NCBI GenBank assembly: GCA_900549745.1
Contig: URPJ01000017.1
Location: forward strand, 1-41,384
Direction: 5' to 3'
From: an uncultured Collinsella sp.
Lineage (GTDB): Bacteria; Actinomycetota; Coriobacteriia; Coriobacteriales; Coriobacteriaceae
Length of the DNA: 41,384 bases
Each line of letters begins with the position of its first letter. Position 1 is the first letter of the stretch. The position numbers and the translations under genes were made by a program. This document shows, one piece after another, positions 16,941 to 24,788 of this stretch. Under the pieces are notes generated by a model. It was not told the origin of the DNA and did not search any database. It saw only the letters and a list, made by a program, of their open reading frames with translations.

Positions 16941-16977
16941 AAGGGCCCGGAAGGCTTCGCCTTCCGGGCCCTTTTTC
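16941..16977 (+). terminator. Rho-independent terminator of pyk
   Basis: Stem AAGGGCCCGGAAGG paired with CCTTCCGGGCCCTT around a CTTCG loop, followed by TTTTTCT. It starts 30 bases after the stop codon. Confidence 0.95.
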
Positions 16978-17156
16978 TGTGCCAATGCCGCCGCACGGCA
17001 AAACACGCACTCATTTCTTTACCAAAAGCGCGAAATCCACCCTTCGAGGCCCAAAAAATAAAGCCCCAAGCGCTAAAAGTGTTCGCCCGGTGGCAAACCC
17101 ACACCTCACACAGGGCTGATAAATCGTTTTAGCAAGAACCAAATCGACCTGGTTTT

Positions 17157-17280
17157 CGGAAGTATGCGGCAAATTCTGGAACCTCCGAGCACACCCTGTT
17201 TTTTCGCAACAAAATGCCTGATAAACTAGCCTCAAAAGCCAGGTCCGCTCATAGGGTTCAGATTTTGCCGCATACTTCCG
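17157..17280. repeat. 124-bp block bounded by 17-bp perfect inverted repeats
   Basis: CGGAAGTATGCGGCAAA at 17157-17173 is repeated exactly in inverted orientation at 17264-17280, 90 bases apart. The inside is AT-richer than the surroundings and has no credible reading frame. No target-site duplication is visible at the ends. It ends 54 bases before the start codon of the next gene, so it may be a paired operator for that gene, or a small non-autonomous element. Confidence 0.75.
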
Positions 17281-17334
17281 GATTGACGCTGGCATCACTC
17301 GCTTCAAAGAGATGATTTCGGCCAGGAGGGCATT

Positions 17335-18408
17335 ATGGACCTGACGCTTTGTGGGCAATCCGCCTTTAACTACTACCGCATCCCGCCGCAGGTATTAGGC
17401 CTTTACCCCGCCATTAGCCTTGGCAATATGGATCGCAGATGTTGTGGCCTCGGAAGTCATGCAGTTGTAAAAGACCTGCTTCACGCACCACTTCACAGGC
17501 TTGTATTCACTCGGGCACAATCCGGGTCGCGAAGCCTGTTTAAATCGCACCTCCTGACCCAAGAACCACCTCCGGGGTCGTTTAGGCAGACTGAACATGG
17601 GTTTGATGTCACGTCACCGGAGTTCACGCTGCTCAGCCTTGCCACGCAGGTCTCACGCAGCCAGTTACTCATGGCTTGCTACGAGATGTGCGGCTCCTTT
17701 GCAGTGTTTAAGCCCTGCGAGCGAACGCAACAACAACTCGATGAAGCTATTTCGCTTAAGCTCATTCCGCCCAGCTGCGGCTGGGAGCGAGTTAACGACA
17801 CCAAGGGCAATGACACCAACTTGTGGAAGCGCACGCCGCTTCTTACCGCAGCGGATATCGCCGCGTTCGCCAAGCAGGCCGCAGGCCTGCGCGGCGTTAA
17901 GCAGCTCCGCTGGGCCGCCGAACGCATGACAGGACAGACCGCCTCGCCCTTTGAAGTCCAGACGTCAATTCTCATCTCGCTCCCCCGCGATGAGGGCGGT
18001 CTGGGCATCGACATCACCAATAACGCGCGCATCCCGCTCAGCGAAGCCGCGCGTTCGCTGTATGACAAAACCTGCTGCTACGCCGATATCCTCATCGAAA
18101 GCGCCACCGACAGCATGGGCGTCATCCTTGAATGCCAAGGCCGCTCCGCCCACGACAGCGAAGCCGCGAGCCTCTCCGATGCCGAGCGCGCCACCGCACT
18201 CACAAGCATGGGCTACGACGTCATCCAAATTACCTATGACCAGATCAAGGAGAAGAAGAGCTTCAACCACATAGCCGAGCTCATCCATAAAAAGGCTGGG
18301 CTTCCCTACACCCCAAAGACTAAACAGGAGCGCACTGCCGAAGATGCCCTGCGGCAAGAGCTACTTGTCGATTGGGTTGAGCTATTCACTGCCGGGCCGG
18401 CCAGCTAG
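17335..18408 (+). CDS. Protein with a predicted PD-(D/E)XK nuclease-like C-terminal domain
   Basis: 357 residues, ATG with AGGAGGG six bases upstream. The N-terminal half (LCGQSAFNYYRIPP start) has no family I can name. The C-terminal part has the layout of DUF559/Vsr-type nuclease-like domains: SPFE (E206), LPRDEGGLGIDI, YADILIES (D251), ILECQGRSAHDS (E266, Q268), SDAERATALTSMGYDVIQIT. The D...ExQ arrangement is plausible for a metal-dependent nuclease fold, but activity is not shown. Such genes often occur as dispersed paralogues near defence or abortive-infection genes in related genomes (recollection, not checked). Its stop codon overlaps that of the convergent next gene. Confidence 0.6.
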   Translation: MDLTLCGQSAFNYYRIPPQVLGLYPAISLGNMDRRCCGLGSHAVVKDLLHAPLHRLVFTRAQSGSRSLFKSHLLTQEPPPGSFRQTEHGFDVTSPEFTLLSLATQVSRSQLLMACYEMCGSFAVFKPCERTQQQLDEAISLKLIPPSCGWERVNDTKGNDTNLWKRTPLLTAADIAAFAKQAAGLRGVKQLRWAAERMTGQTASPFEVQTSILISLPRDEGGLGIDITNNARIPLSEAARSLYDKTCCYADILIESATDSMGVILECQGRSAHDSEAASLSDAERATALTSMGYDVIQITYDQIKEKKSFNHIAELIHKKAGLPYTPKTKQERTAEDALRQELLVDWVELFTAGPAS

Positions 18409-19253
18409 CAGCTAGCAATCAGGGGCAGCGCAGACACATCGGGCGATTCGACACGGGCGGCAAATCCCGCCTCGGTTAGCTCGATGACCTCGGTAAACGT
18501 TGCATCGAAAAACTCCTCGGTTAGCAGGCGATACGGCGGATGATCGGGCTCGCCGGGGTTTTCGCGTACAATCTCGTGCATGACGCCGATGGTCTTGAGC
18601 ACATATTCTTTATGGATGGGGTACTGCCCAAAACGCGTCGCAGCGGTATACAGGCGATCGGTCGCACGCGGGATGGAGACAATGCCCAGCGTCTTGCCAA
18701 ACCAGTCAAAGTCGCCTTGCTTTTTAATGCGGAACTCCTCACACGGCTTGCCGCCGTGCGCCTCCAGGTACTGATTCACGCGCGTATTCCATACGGTATC
18801 GGCCACCAGGTGCGACCAGACGCCCAGTGTCAAATCGAGCAACGACTGAGCCACATCTTCGGACGCAAGCGAGAACTCACGAGCGCCGGGACCGGCAACC
18901 GGCTCGGCGTCCTTGTAGCGCTGGGGATAGTGTACGCGATTCAGTCGCTCCCGCTCCTCAACAATCGAGGTAGCCTCAGCGGGTTCGCCCGCGGGTGCGC
19001 CTTTAAGCAACGGTGCCACATAGGTATCCCAGAACTCATGCTCACGAGGCTTAGGGATGGGCTCAGGCTTGGCAAAGTGCGTAATGCGGTACGGGATGGG
19101 ATCGGCGATGCCAGGGACCATATAGCCCACGAAGATATCCGGAACCACGCAGCCAAACAAAAAGGCATTGCGGTCGCGCACGCTATTGGCAAGCGCACCG
19201 GTGCGCTCCAGCAAACGCTCCGTCTGAGCGATATGAATGTTCCAGCTTGGCAT
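18405..19253 (-). CDS. Zinc-dependent phospholipase C-like protein
   Basis: 282 residues from ATG 19253 (MPSWNIHIAQTERLL), which has GGGGGTGG upstream; the ATG at 19265 would add four residues. The N-terminal Trp and the pattern WNIHIA ... AFLFGCVVPDIFVGY match the PF00882 family (zinc-dependent phospholipase C/S1-P1 nuclease fold), with further metal-ligand candidates in YRITHF and LGVWSHLVADTVWN. No signal peptide is seen, so this is a cytoplasmic relative of unknown substrate rather than a classical exotoxin. Converges with the nuclease-like gene. Confidence 0.75.
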   Translation of the reverse strand: MPSWNIHIAQTERLLERTGALANSVRDRNAFLFGCVVPDIFVGYMVPGIADPIPYRITHFAKPEPIPKPREHEFWDTYVAPLLKGAPAGEPAEATSIVEERERLNRVHYPQRYKDAEPVAGPGAREFSLASEDVAQSLLDLTLGVWSHLVADTVWNTRVNQYLEAHGGKPCEEFRIKKQGDFDWFGKTLGIVSIPRATDRLYTAATRFGQYPIHKEYVLKTIGVMHEIVRENPGEPDHPPYRLLTEEFFDATFTEVIELTEAGFAARVESPDVSALPLIASC

Positions 19254-19332
19254 AGCCACCCCCATAAAAACCTGGATAACTATACCATCACGGCAAAGCC
19301 GCGCGGGCGGCTACGCACGCTCTACGCAGCAA

Positions 19333-20103
19333 CTATTCCGCAGCGCCGCTCTCGGTTCCATACGACGACACCGGAGCCTCGACCACATGGTGATATCGAT
19401 CGATATAGATGGCGCGGGCACCCAGGCGTCGTACCAAATCCTGATGGTGCGTGCTCATCAAGACCGTCTTACCGGCAGCAACATAGGCCAGTAGAAAGTT
19501 GACCACAATGTCGCACGAGTCCTCGTCAAGTCCGTTGGTAGGCTCGTCGAGCACCAGGATATCGGGATTCATCGACACGACGGCAGCCAGCGCCACGCGC
19601 TTCTTTTGCCCGCCCGAAAGCTGATAAGGCGAGGCATCGACCAGATCGGCAACCTGAAACAGCTCCATGGCATCGCGGACGCGGCGCTCGAGCTCGTCTG
19701 CCGGAAGTCCCATCTGGGCGGGACCAAACGCGACCTCCTCGCCGACTGTGGCGCAAAAGAGCTGCGCATCGGCATTCTGGAACACAAAACCCACGCGCTG
19801 ATGGAACCGCTGGGCCGTCGCGGAATCCTTGAGATATGCCGCATCGACCGCATGCCCGTCGAACAGGTACGCACCCGCGTCCGCAAACTCAAGGCCGTTG
19901 ATAAGACGCATGATCGTCGTCTTGCCGCAGCCGTTGGGACCTAGCAGGGTAACGAGCTCCCCACGGTCCACCTGCAGCGAAACGCCATCGACCACCGTAT
20001 GGCCCGCATAGGAAAACACCACGTCGCGAAACTCGATGAGCGGCGTTGTTTCGACGCCAGCAGCACCGCTCGCGCCCATCGCGCCATTTGTATCGTTTGT
20101 CAA
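19333..20103 (-). CDS. ECF transporter ATPase (CbiO/NikO-like)
   Basis: 256 residues from TTG 20103 with GGGAAGGGCG upstream (ATG 20079 is the alternative). Walker A GPNGCGKTT (55-63), Q-loop VFQNADAQLF, signature LSGGQKKR (162-169), Walker B ILVLDEPTNGLD and the switch His in STHHQDL are all present. The FQNADAQLF and FGP motifs are typical of energy-coupling-factor ATPases. As the only ATPase gene of the cluster it should work as a homodimer with CbiQ and CbiM for nickel or cobalt uptake. A small Ala-rich N-terminus is probably unstructured. Confidence 0.92.
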   Translation of the reverse strand: MTNDTNGAMGASGAAGVETTPLIEFRDVVFSYAGHTVVDGVSLQVDRGELVTLLGPNGCGKTTIMRLINGLEFADAGAYLFDGHAVDAAYLKDSATAQRFHQRVGFVFQNADAQLFCATVGEEVAFGPAQMGLPADELERRVRDAMELFQVADLVDASPYQLSGGQKKRVALAAVVSMNPDILVLDEPTNGLDEDSCDIVVNFLLAYVAAGKTVLMSTHHQDLVRRLGARAIYIDRYHHVVEAPVSSYGTESGAAE

Positions 20104-20147
20104 AACGTCGCCCTTCCCTACTCACATCGACGGTTCGACCGTCCGCG

Positions 20148-20990
20148 CTACAGCACCGCGCACAACACGGCGAGCAACGCAACGCCGGCCGCGTAAACCG
20201 CATCGCGCCAGCCAAAGCCGCTACGCGCGGGGGCCGGGTACGCACCGGCAAAGCCGCGGCAGAGCATGGCCTCGTCCATCGCGCGGCTGCATTCCATCGC
20301 CTTGATAAACGTCATGCCCATGATACCCGCCAGCGAATCGGTGCGCGAAAAACCCGCAGGCGCGGAACCGACGCTGCGCAGCATGACCGATTCGCACAGA
20401 TCGTGCGCCGTGCGTCCCAACACCTCGATGTGCTTGAGCGCCATATCAAACGTAAAGATAACTTCGTCGGGTAGATGCAGCATCTTGAGCGCCGCCGACA
20501 TGCGGCTCCACGTGAGGGTCCACGAAACGCCCAGCACCAGCGACACATTAATGAAGGTCTTGAGCGCAATCTTGAGCATGGCGCCCGTAGCGGAAGCACC
20601 CAGCAGCAGGGCAGGCAGCGCCAAAACCACTGCGAGCCCCGCGGCGCCAAGCGCCGGCACAAAGGTCGCGCGCAGCCCGCGTACGGGACGCACGGCAACG
20701 AGCACCAGCGCAATGGCCGCCATCAACATGAGGTACAGCGGACTCTGCGTCAGACACACGCACAGGACACAAACGAACATCCCCACCAAGCGCACCGGAG
20801 CCGAAACGCAAGAAAGGGCGCGGTCGACCATCGACCCGCCCCCGTGCGCGCCTCCACCCAGGCGAACCCGCTCAAGCAGGCTCGCCAGGTGCAGGACATT
20901 CTTTTGCATCACACGATGCCGAGCCCCCATGGGCTCGTATCGCTCCTCGACCGCAAGCCAGCTAGGCAGCTCGGCTATTGCCATGAGCAC
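20148..20990 (-). CDS. ECF transporter transmembrane protein (CbiQ/NikQ-like)
   Basis: 280 residues from the GTG at 20990, spaced properly from AAGGAAAG; ATG 20984 is possible. It is a multi-span membrane protein with helices around 70-125, 130-160 and at the C-terminus. The cytoplasmic region holds the coupling motifs ECSRAMDEAMLCRGFAG and ALKHIEVLGRTAHD, of the ARG type that contacts the ATPases. The start lies inside the end of the CbiM-like gene. It transmits ATP hydrolysis to the substrate-binding CbiM/NikM subunit. Confidence 0.88.
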   Translation of the reverse strand: MLMAIAELPSWLAVEERYEPMGARHRVMQKNVLHLASLLERVRLGGGAHGGGSMVDRALSCVSAPVRLVGMFVCVLCVCLTQSPLYLMLMAAIALVLVAVRPVRGLRATFVPALGAAGLAVVLALPALLLGASATGAMLKIALKTFINVSLVLGVSWTLTWSRMSAALKMLHLPDEVIFTFDMALKHIEVLGRTAHDLCESVMLRSVGSAPAGFSRTDSLAGIMGMTFIKAMECSRAMDEAMLCRGFAGAYPAPARSGFGWRDAVYAAGVALLAVLCAVL

Positions 20991-22047
20991 CGCTTTCCTT
21001 GACCGTCAGCGAGATCAGACGGAATGCGATGGTAAGCACTGCCACGCCAATCACGCCCGAAAGGATATACATAGCAGCCTGGCCGGCAAAGCCAAAACCC
21101 TGCTCCTCGGAATAGGCCTGCAGGTAATCGCCCGTGGGCAACGAATCGGCAAAGGTCGGGGCATCCAGGCCGACCGAAGCCTGCAAGCTGTCGTCGCCAG
21201 CCTCCTGAACAGCGGTCGCGGCGCCCTCGCCGTCCCACTCGCCCCAGGCGTCACCAGTAGCGAGCAAGCCCAGCGGCGTGGCAACGACAAGTACGGCAAC
21301 CAGGATAAGCGTGGGGATCAGCGAGATCTTTTTGGCGGCAGCGCTATTGGCAGCAAGCTGGCCGTCAACGGCCTCGGGCCCGACGATGATGCTCGGCGCC
21401 GTCTTCTTAATGAATGCGTAGATCGCGGCAGTCGCCACACCCTCGACCACACCGGCCACCAGCATATGCGGGATCAACATGGCGGGAATGGCAATCGACA
21501 GCGGGAAGGGGCAATAGAGCGGGGCGCCGGACGCGTTGGTGAAGAGCATGGGCTGAATACCAAACTCGATGGCCGCGCACAGGGCCGCCACGCACAGGCC
21601 GACCCAGCCGCTCACGATGGCAGAAACCGAGGTGCCCCAGCTCTTGTCGTGCAGACGGCTGTTGAGCGCGCGAAACACGATGGCGGCCACAAACGGCAAC
21701 ACAAAGGCCATGTTAAAGCAGTTGGCACCAAAGGACAGGATGCCGCCGTCGCCAAACAGCAGCGCCTGCAGGGCCAGAGCAACAGAAACCGCGATAGTCG
21801 CGGCCTCCGGGCCCAGCAGCAGCGCGATGAGGGCGCCACCGACGGCATGGCCCGTGGTGCCACCGGGCAGCGGCACATTGAACATCATGAGCAAAAAGGA
21901 GAAGGCGGCGCAAATGCCCAGGAATGCCATGTGCTCGCGATCGAGCGTGGCGCGCACCTTCTTAATGCAATGAACCCACACGGGGACCATCGCCACCGCC
22001 ATGACGGCATCAGTCTGCGGGGACAGATAATTATCTGGAATGTGCAT
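20962..22047 (-). CDS. Nickel/cobalt ECF substrate-binding subunit (CbiM/NikM fused to an N-like tail)
   Basis: 361 residues from ATG 22047 with GGGAGGCG upstream. The MHIPDNYLSP N-terminus carries the metal-binding Met1-His2 amino end of CbiM/NikM proteins. Several helices follow, with GGTTGHAVGGALIALLLGP (metal-site His region). The C-terminal ~120 residues add two further helices around ATPLGLLATGDAWGEWD, like the CbiN/NikN or PDGLE-type auxiliary part, so M and N functions are probably fused. A NikR-type operator follows its promoter, which argues that nickel is the substrate. It is the first gene of the three-gene operon. Confidence 0.9.
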   Translation of the reverse strand: MHIPDNYLSPQTDAVMAVAMVPVWVHCIKKVRATLDREHMAFLGICAAFSFLLMMFNVPLPGGTTGHAVGGALIALLLGPEAATIAVSVALALQALLFGDGGILSFGANCFNMAFVLPFVAAIVFRALNSRLHDKSWGTSVSAIVSGWVGLCVAALCAAIEFGIQPMLFTNASGAPLYCPFPLSIAIPAMLIPHMLVAGVVEGVATAAIYAFIKKTAPSIIVGPEAVDGQLAANSAAAKKISLIPTLILVAVLVVATPLGLLATGDAWGEWDGEGAATAVQEAGDDSLQASVGLDAPTFADSLPTGDYLQAYSEEQGFGFAGQAAMYILSGVIGVAVLTIAFRLISLTVKESGAHGNSRAA

Positions 22048-22102
22048 ATACGCCTCCCGGTTGTCGGCACGCGATCGCAATGCCGTTTGAATAACCTTGC
22101 CA

Positions 22103-22130
22103 GTGTTACGTATCGTCAGATTCGTAACAC
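22103..22130 (-). promoter_or_regulatory. NikR-type operator
   Basis: Perfect inverted repeat GTGTTAC-N14-GTAACAC; the arms extend to GTGTTACG/CGTAACAC and the spacer contains ATC/GAT as well. This fits the GTGTTAC-N13/14-GTAACAC signal that I recall as a predicted NikR site in some bacteria. It lies just downstream of the -10, so a bound repressor would block transcription of the nickel transporter. No nikR gene is in the window. Confidence 0.7.
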
Positions 22131-22140
22131 GCCGCGGGCT

Positions 22141-22169
22141 ATCATAGCAAAACGGCGCGCCGCCGACAA
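22141..22169 (-). promoter_or_regulatory. Promoter of the nickel/cobalt ECF operon
   Basis: Minus-strand -35 TTGTCG (22164-22169), 17-base spacer, -10 TATGAT (22141-22146). The predicted start near 22134 is directly followed by the NikR-type palindrome. Confidence 0.65.
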
Positions 22170-22290
22170 AGCAGCACGCCGTTATGTAATGCGCGTGTCA
22201 TATATGCAGGCTCAACGATGCCTTATTCCGAGAACAGCAGTCACGTAAGACTCGGCGGCAGCCACCGCTGGCCTATACCCAGCGCAAGCC

Positions 22291-24744
22291 CTATCCGCGG
22301 ACCTCGCCGTTCACGCCCTTGCACACCTTGGTGACGATCTTCTGGTGCGCCTTCTCGACCTCTTCGCTGGTGAGCGTATGGTCGTCGGAGCGATACGTAA
22401 GCGCAAAGGCCATGGACTTCTTGCCCGCTCCGATGCGGATGGGATCGCGGTAGACGTCGAACAGGCGCACGCCCTCGAGCAGCTTGCCGCCGGCGCTGGT
22501 AATGCGGCGCTCAAGATCCTCGCAGGTCACAGTGTTGTCGACCACGATAGCAAGGTCGTGCTCAACGGCCGGGTACTGCGAGAACTCGCGATAGTTCTCC
22601 TGGTTGCGGGCGCCCTTGATCAGCTTGTCCAAGTCAAGCTCAAAGGCAACGACGACCTCATCGATGCCCATCGCCTCGCGCGCCTCGGGGTGAATCTCGC
22701 CGACCCAGCCCAGCACGGTTCCGCCCGAGAGGACCTCAGCGGCACGACCCGGCTGCAAGAAAGCGTAGCCCTCGCCCTCGACGGGACGGAAGCGAACCTT
22801 CTCGATGCGCAGCTGTGCGAGCAGCTCCTCGACAATGCCCTTGCCAAAGAAGAAGCGCAGCTTGCGGTACTTCATGTTCCAGGACTGCTCGCTCCACTGG
22901 CCCGAGAGCACACCCGCCACGGACTTGGTCTCCTTGGGCAGGCTGGCGTTCTCGCGACCGTGGAACAGGCTGCCGACCTCGTACAGGTGCACGTTGGGCG
23001 TACCGTGCGCCTCGTTGTAGGCCACGGACTGCAGCAGGCCCGGCAGCAGCGAACGACGCATCTCGGTCTGCTCGGCCACCAGCGGGTTCATGAGCACCAC
23101 GGGGCAGCCGCGGCCTTCGGTGGACATGCCAATCTTCTCCAGGTCGCCCGGGGCGGCAAAGCCAAAGGTCGTGGTCTCGTTGAGGCCGCAGGCGCGCAGG
23201 ATCTCGCCGACCTTGCGGGTGAGCTTTTGCTCGCGGGTGAGGCCGCCGATATGGTTCTTCGCAGCCGGGATGGTCGCCGTTACGCGGCCCATGCCCCACA
23301 GGCGCAGGACCTCCTCAATCAGGTCAATCTCGCGCGGCAGGTCGGGACGGAAGCTTGGCGGGGTGACCATAAAGTCCTCGCCGTCGCGCTCGACGGTGCA
23401 GCCCAGACGGGTGAGCGAACGCTCGATAAAGTCGGGCTCGATGTCGGCGCCGCAGATGGCGTGCACGCGGGCCAGGCGCAGCTTAATGCTGTCGATGGTC
23501 TTGGGCGCGGGGAACACGTCGATGTAGCCGGGAGCGACCTCGCCGCCGGCGATCTCCTCGATGAGCGCGCACGTGACGTTGGCGACGTCCACGCAGCCGG
23601 TCTCGTCGACCTGGCGCTCAAAGCGGATGGAGGCGTCGGAGATCAGCGACAGGTCGCGGCTGGTGTGCGAGGTGCGGCCGGCGTTGAAGCAGGCGCTCTC
23701 GACCATCACGTCGACGGTGTCGTCCTCAATCTCGGAATCCATGCCACCCATAACGCCGGCCAGCGCCACGGGGCGCTCGCCGTCGGTGATCAGGCCCATG
23801 CCGGCGTCGAGCGTACGCTCCTCGCCGTCGAGCGTCGTGAACTTCTCGTCCTGCTGGGCGGCGCGAACCACCACGCGGCGATGGCCCTCGCGCTCGGCGA
23901 AGGTGTCGAGGTCGAAGGCGTGCAGCGGCTGACCGGTGAGCATCATCACGTAGTTGGTGATATCGACGATGTTGTTGTGCGGGCGCACGCCCAGGGCATT
24001 GAGGCGCTTGGCCATCCAGTCGGGCGACGGGCCCACCTTCACGTTGCGCACGATGCGGGCGACATAGCGGTCGCACAGGCCCTCGTCGGCAATCTCGACC
24101 GAAAGCTCATCGGCCGTCGCGCGGCCGGTCTCGGCCTTGATGGCGGGCAGCTCAACGTGAAAATCGCGGTCGAAGATGGCGCCGGTCTCGCGGGCCATGC
24201 CGATCATGGACAGGCAATCGGGACGGTTGGGCGTGATCTCGCAGTCGAGCACGGTGTCGCTCGAGCCCACGTACTCGGCAAACGGCATGCCGCAGGGCGT
24301 ATCCTCGGGCAGGATCATAATGCCGGAGTGGTCGCCGCCCAGGCCGAGCTCGCGCGCAGAGCAGTTCATGCCCATGGACACGACGCCGCGAAGCTTGCTC
24401 TTCTTGATCTTGACGTCGCCGGGCAGGACAGCGCCGATCATGGCCGTGACGATGTGGTCGCCGGCCTCGAAGTTCTGCGCGCCGCAGACGATCTGCAGCG
24501 GGGCGGGGTTGCCGTCGGCGTCGAGGTTCTTGTCGCCCACGTCGACCGAGCACACATACATGTGGTCGCTATCGGGGTGTGGGGTCTTGGTGAGCACCTT
24601 GGCAGTCACCACGTGGTCGAAGGACTCGCCCACGGTGTCAATCGCCTCGACCTCGGTGCCGGTACGGATATATTCGTCCGAAAGGGTCTTGGGATCCTCC
24701 GGAATATCGATCATGGTCTTGAGCCAGTCGTAAGAAACTCTCAC
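22291..24744 (-). CDS. pheT: Phenylalanyl-tRNA synthetase beta subunit
   Basis: 817 residues, normal for the long bacterial form. GTG start at 24744 with AAGGAG seven bases upstream. Domains in order: N-terminal B1 with the MRVSYDWLKTMIDIP start, an EMAP/OB-type tRNA-binding domain (~40-155; HPDSDHMYVCSVDVG, GVVSMGMNCSARELGLG), B3/B4 editing domain (~215-390), B5 (~405-475), catalytic-like core (~480-700) and the C-terminal FDX-ACB tRNA anticodon-binding domain (FSQYPAVEHDLAIVVD onward). Forms the (alpha-beta)2 enzyme with PheS and edits mischarged Tyr. Second gene of the T-box-controlled operon, 44 bp after pheS. Confidence 0.96.
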   Translation of the reverse strand: MRVSYDWLKTMIDIPEDPKTLSDEYIRTGTEVEAIDTVGESFDHVVTAKVLTKTPHPDSDHMYVCSVDVGDKNLDADGNPAPLQIVCGAQNFEAGDHIVTAMIGAVLPGDVKIKKSKLRGVVSMGMNCSARELGLGGDHSGIMILPEDTPCGMPFAEYVGSSDTVLDCEITPNRPDCLSMIGMARETGAIFDRDFHVELPAIKAETGRATADELSVEIADEGLCDRYVARIVRNVKVGPSPDWMAKRLNALGVRPHNNIVDITNYVMMLTGQPLHAFDLDTFAEREGHRRVVVRAAQQDEKFTTLDGEERTLDAGMGLITDGERPVALAGVMGGMDSEIEDDTVDVMVESACFNAGRTSHTSRDLSLISDASIRFERQVDETGCVDVANVTCALIEEIAGGEVAPGYIDVFPAPKTIDSIKLRLARVHAICGADIEPDFIERSLTRLGCTVERDGEDFMVTPPSFRPDLPREIDLIEEVLRLWGMGRVTATIPAAKNHIGGLTREQKLTRKVGEILRACGLNETTTFGFAAPGDLEKIGMSTEGRGCPVVLMNPLVAEQTEMRRSLLPGLLQSVAYNEAHGTPNVHLYEVGSLFHGRENASLPKETKSVAGVLSGQWSEQSWNMKYRKLRFFFGKGIVEELLAQLRIEKVRFRPVEGEGYAFLQPGRAAEVLSGGTVLGWVGEIHPEAREAMGIDEVVVAFELDLDKLIKGARNQENYREFSQYPAVEHDLAIVVDNTVTCEDLERRITSAGGKLLEGVRLFDVYRDPIRIGAGKKSMAFALTYRSDDHTLTSEEVEKAHQKIVTKVCKGVNGEVRG

Positions 24745-24788
24745 TTGATTACTCCTTATGAGAAAGAAATGCCTGTTAGAACGGGTGA

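Noticed and set aside
15412..17010. Minus-strand 532-codon frame opposite pyk
   Set aside because: pyk has full motifs, promoter and terminator. The antisense product is a repetitive Leu/Gly/Asp sequence without homology signals.
17157..17280. Insertion sequence or MITE
   Set aside because: Terminal inverted repeats exist, but no target-site duplication is visible at the ends and no transposase is nearby, so it is kept only as an inverted-repeat block.
17011..17358. Minus-strand 115-codon frame spanning the inverted-repeat block
   Set aside because: It crosses both 17-bp arms, has no supported start and no domain; its apparent coding is better explained by the repeat structure.
22048..22290. 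Cobalamin riboswitch upstream of the CbiM-like gene
   Set aside because: No B12-box-like sequence is present, and the leader is only about 85 bases from the predicted start. The NikR-type palindrome explains the regulation better.
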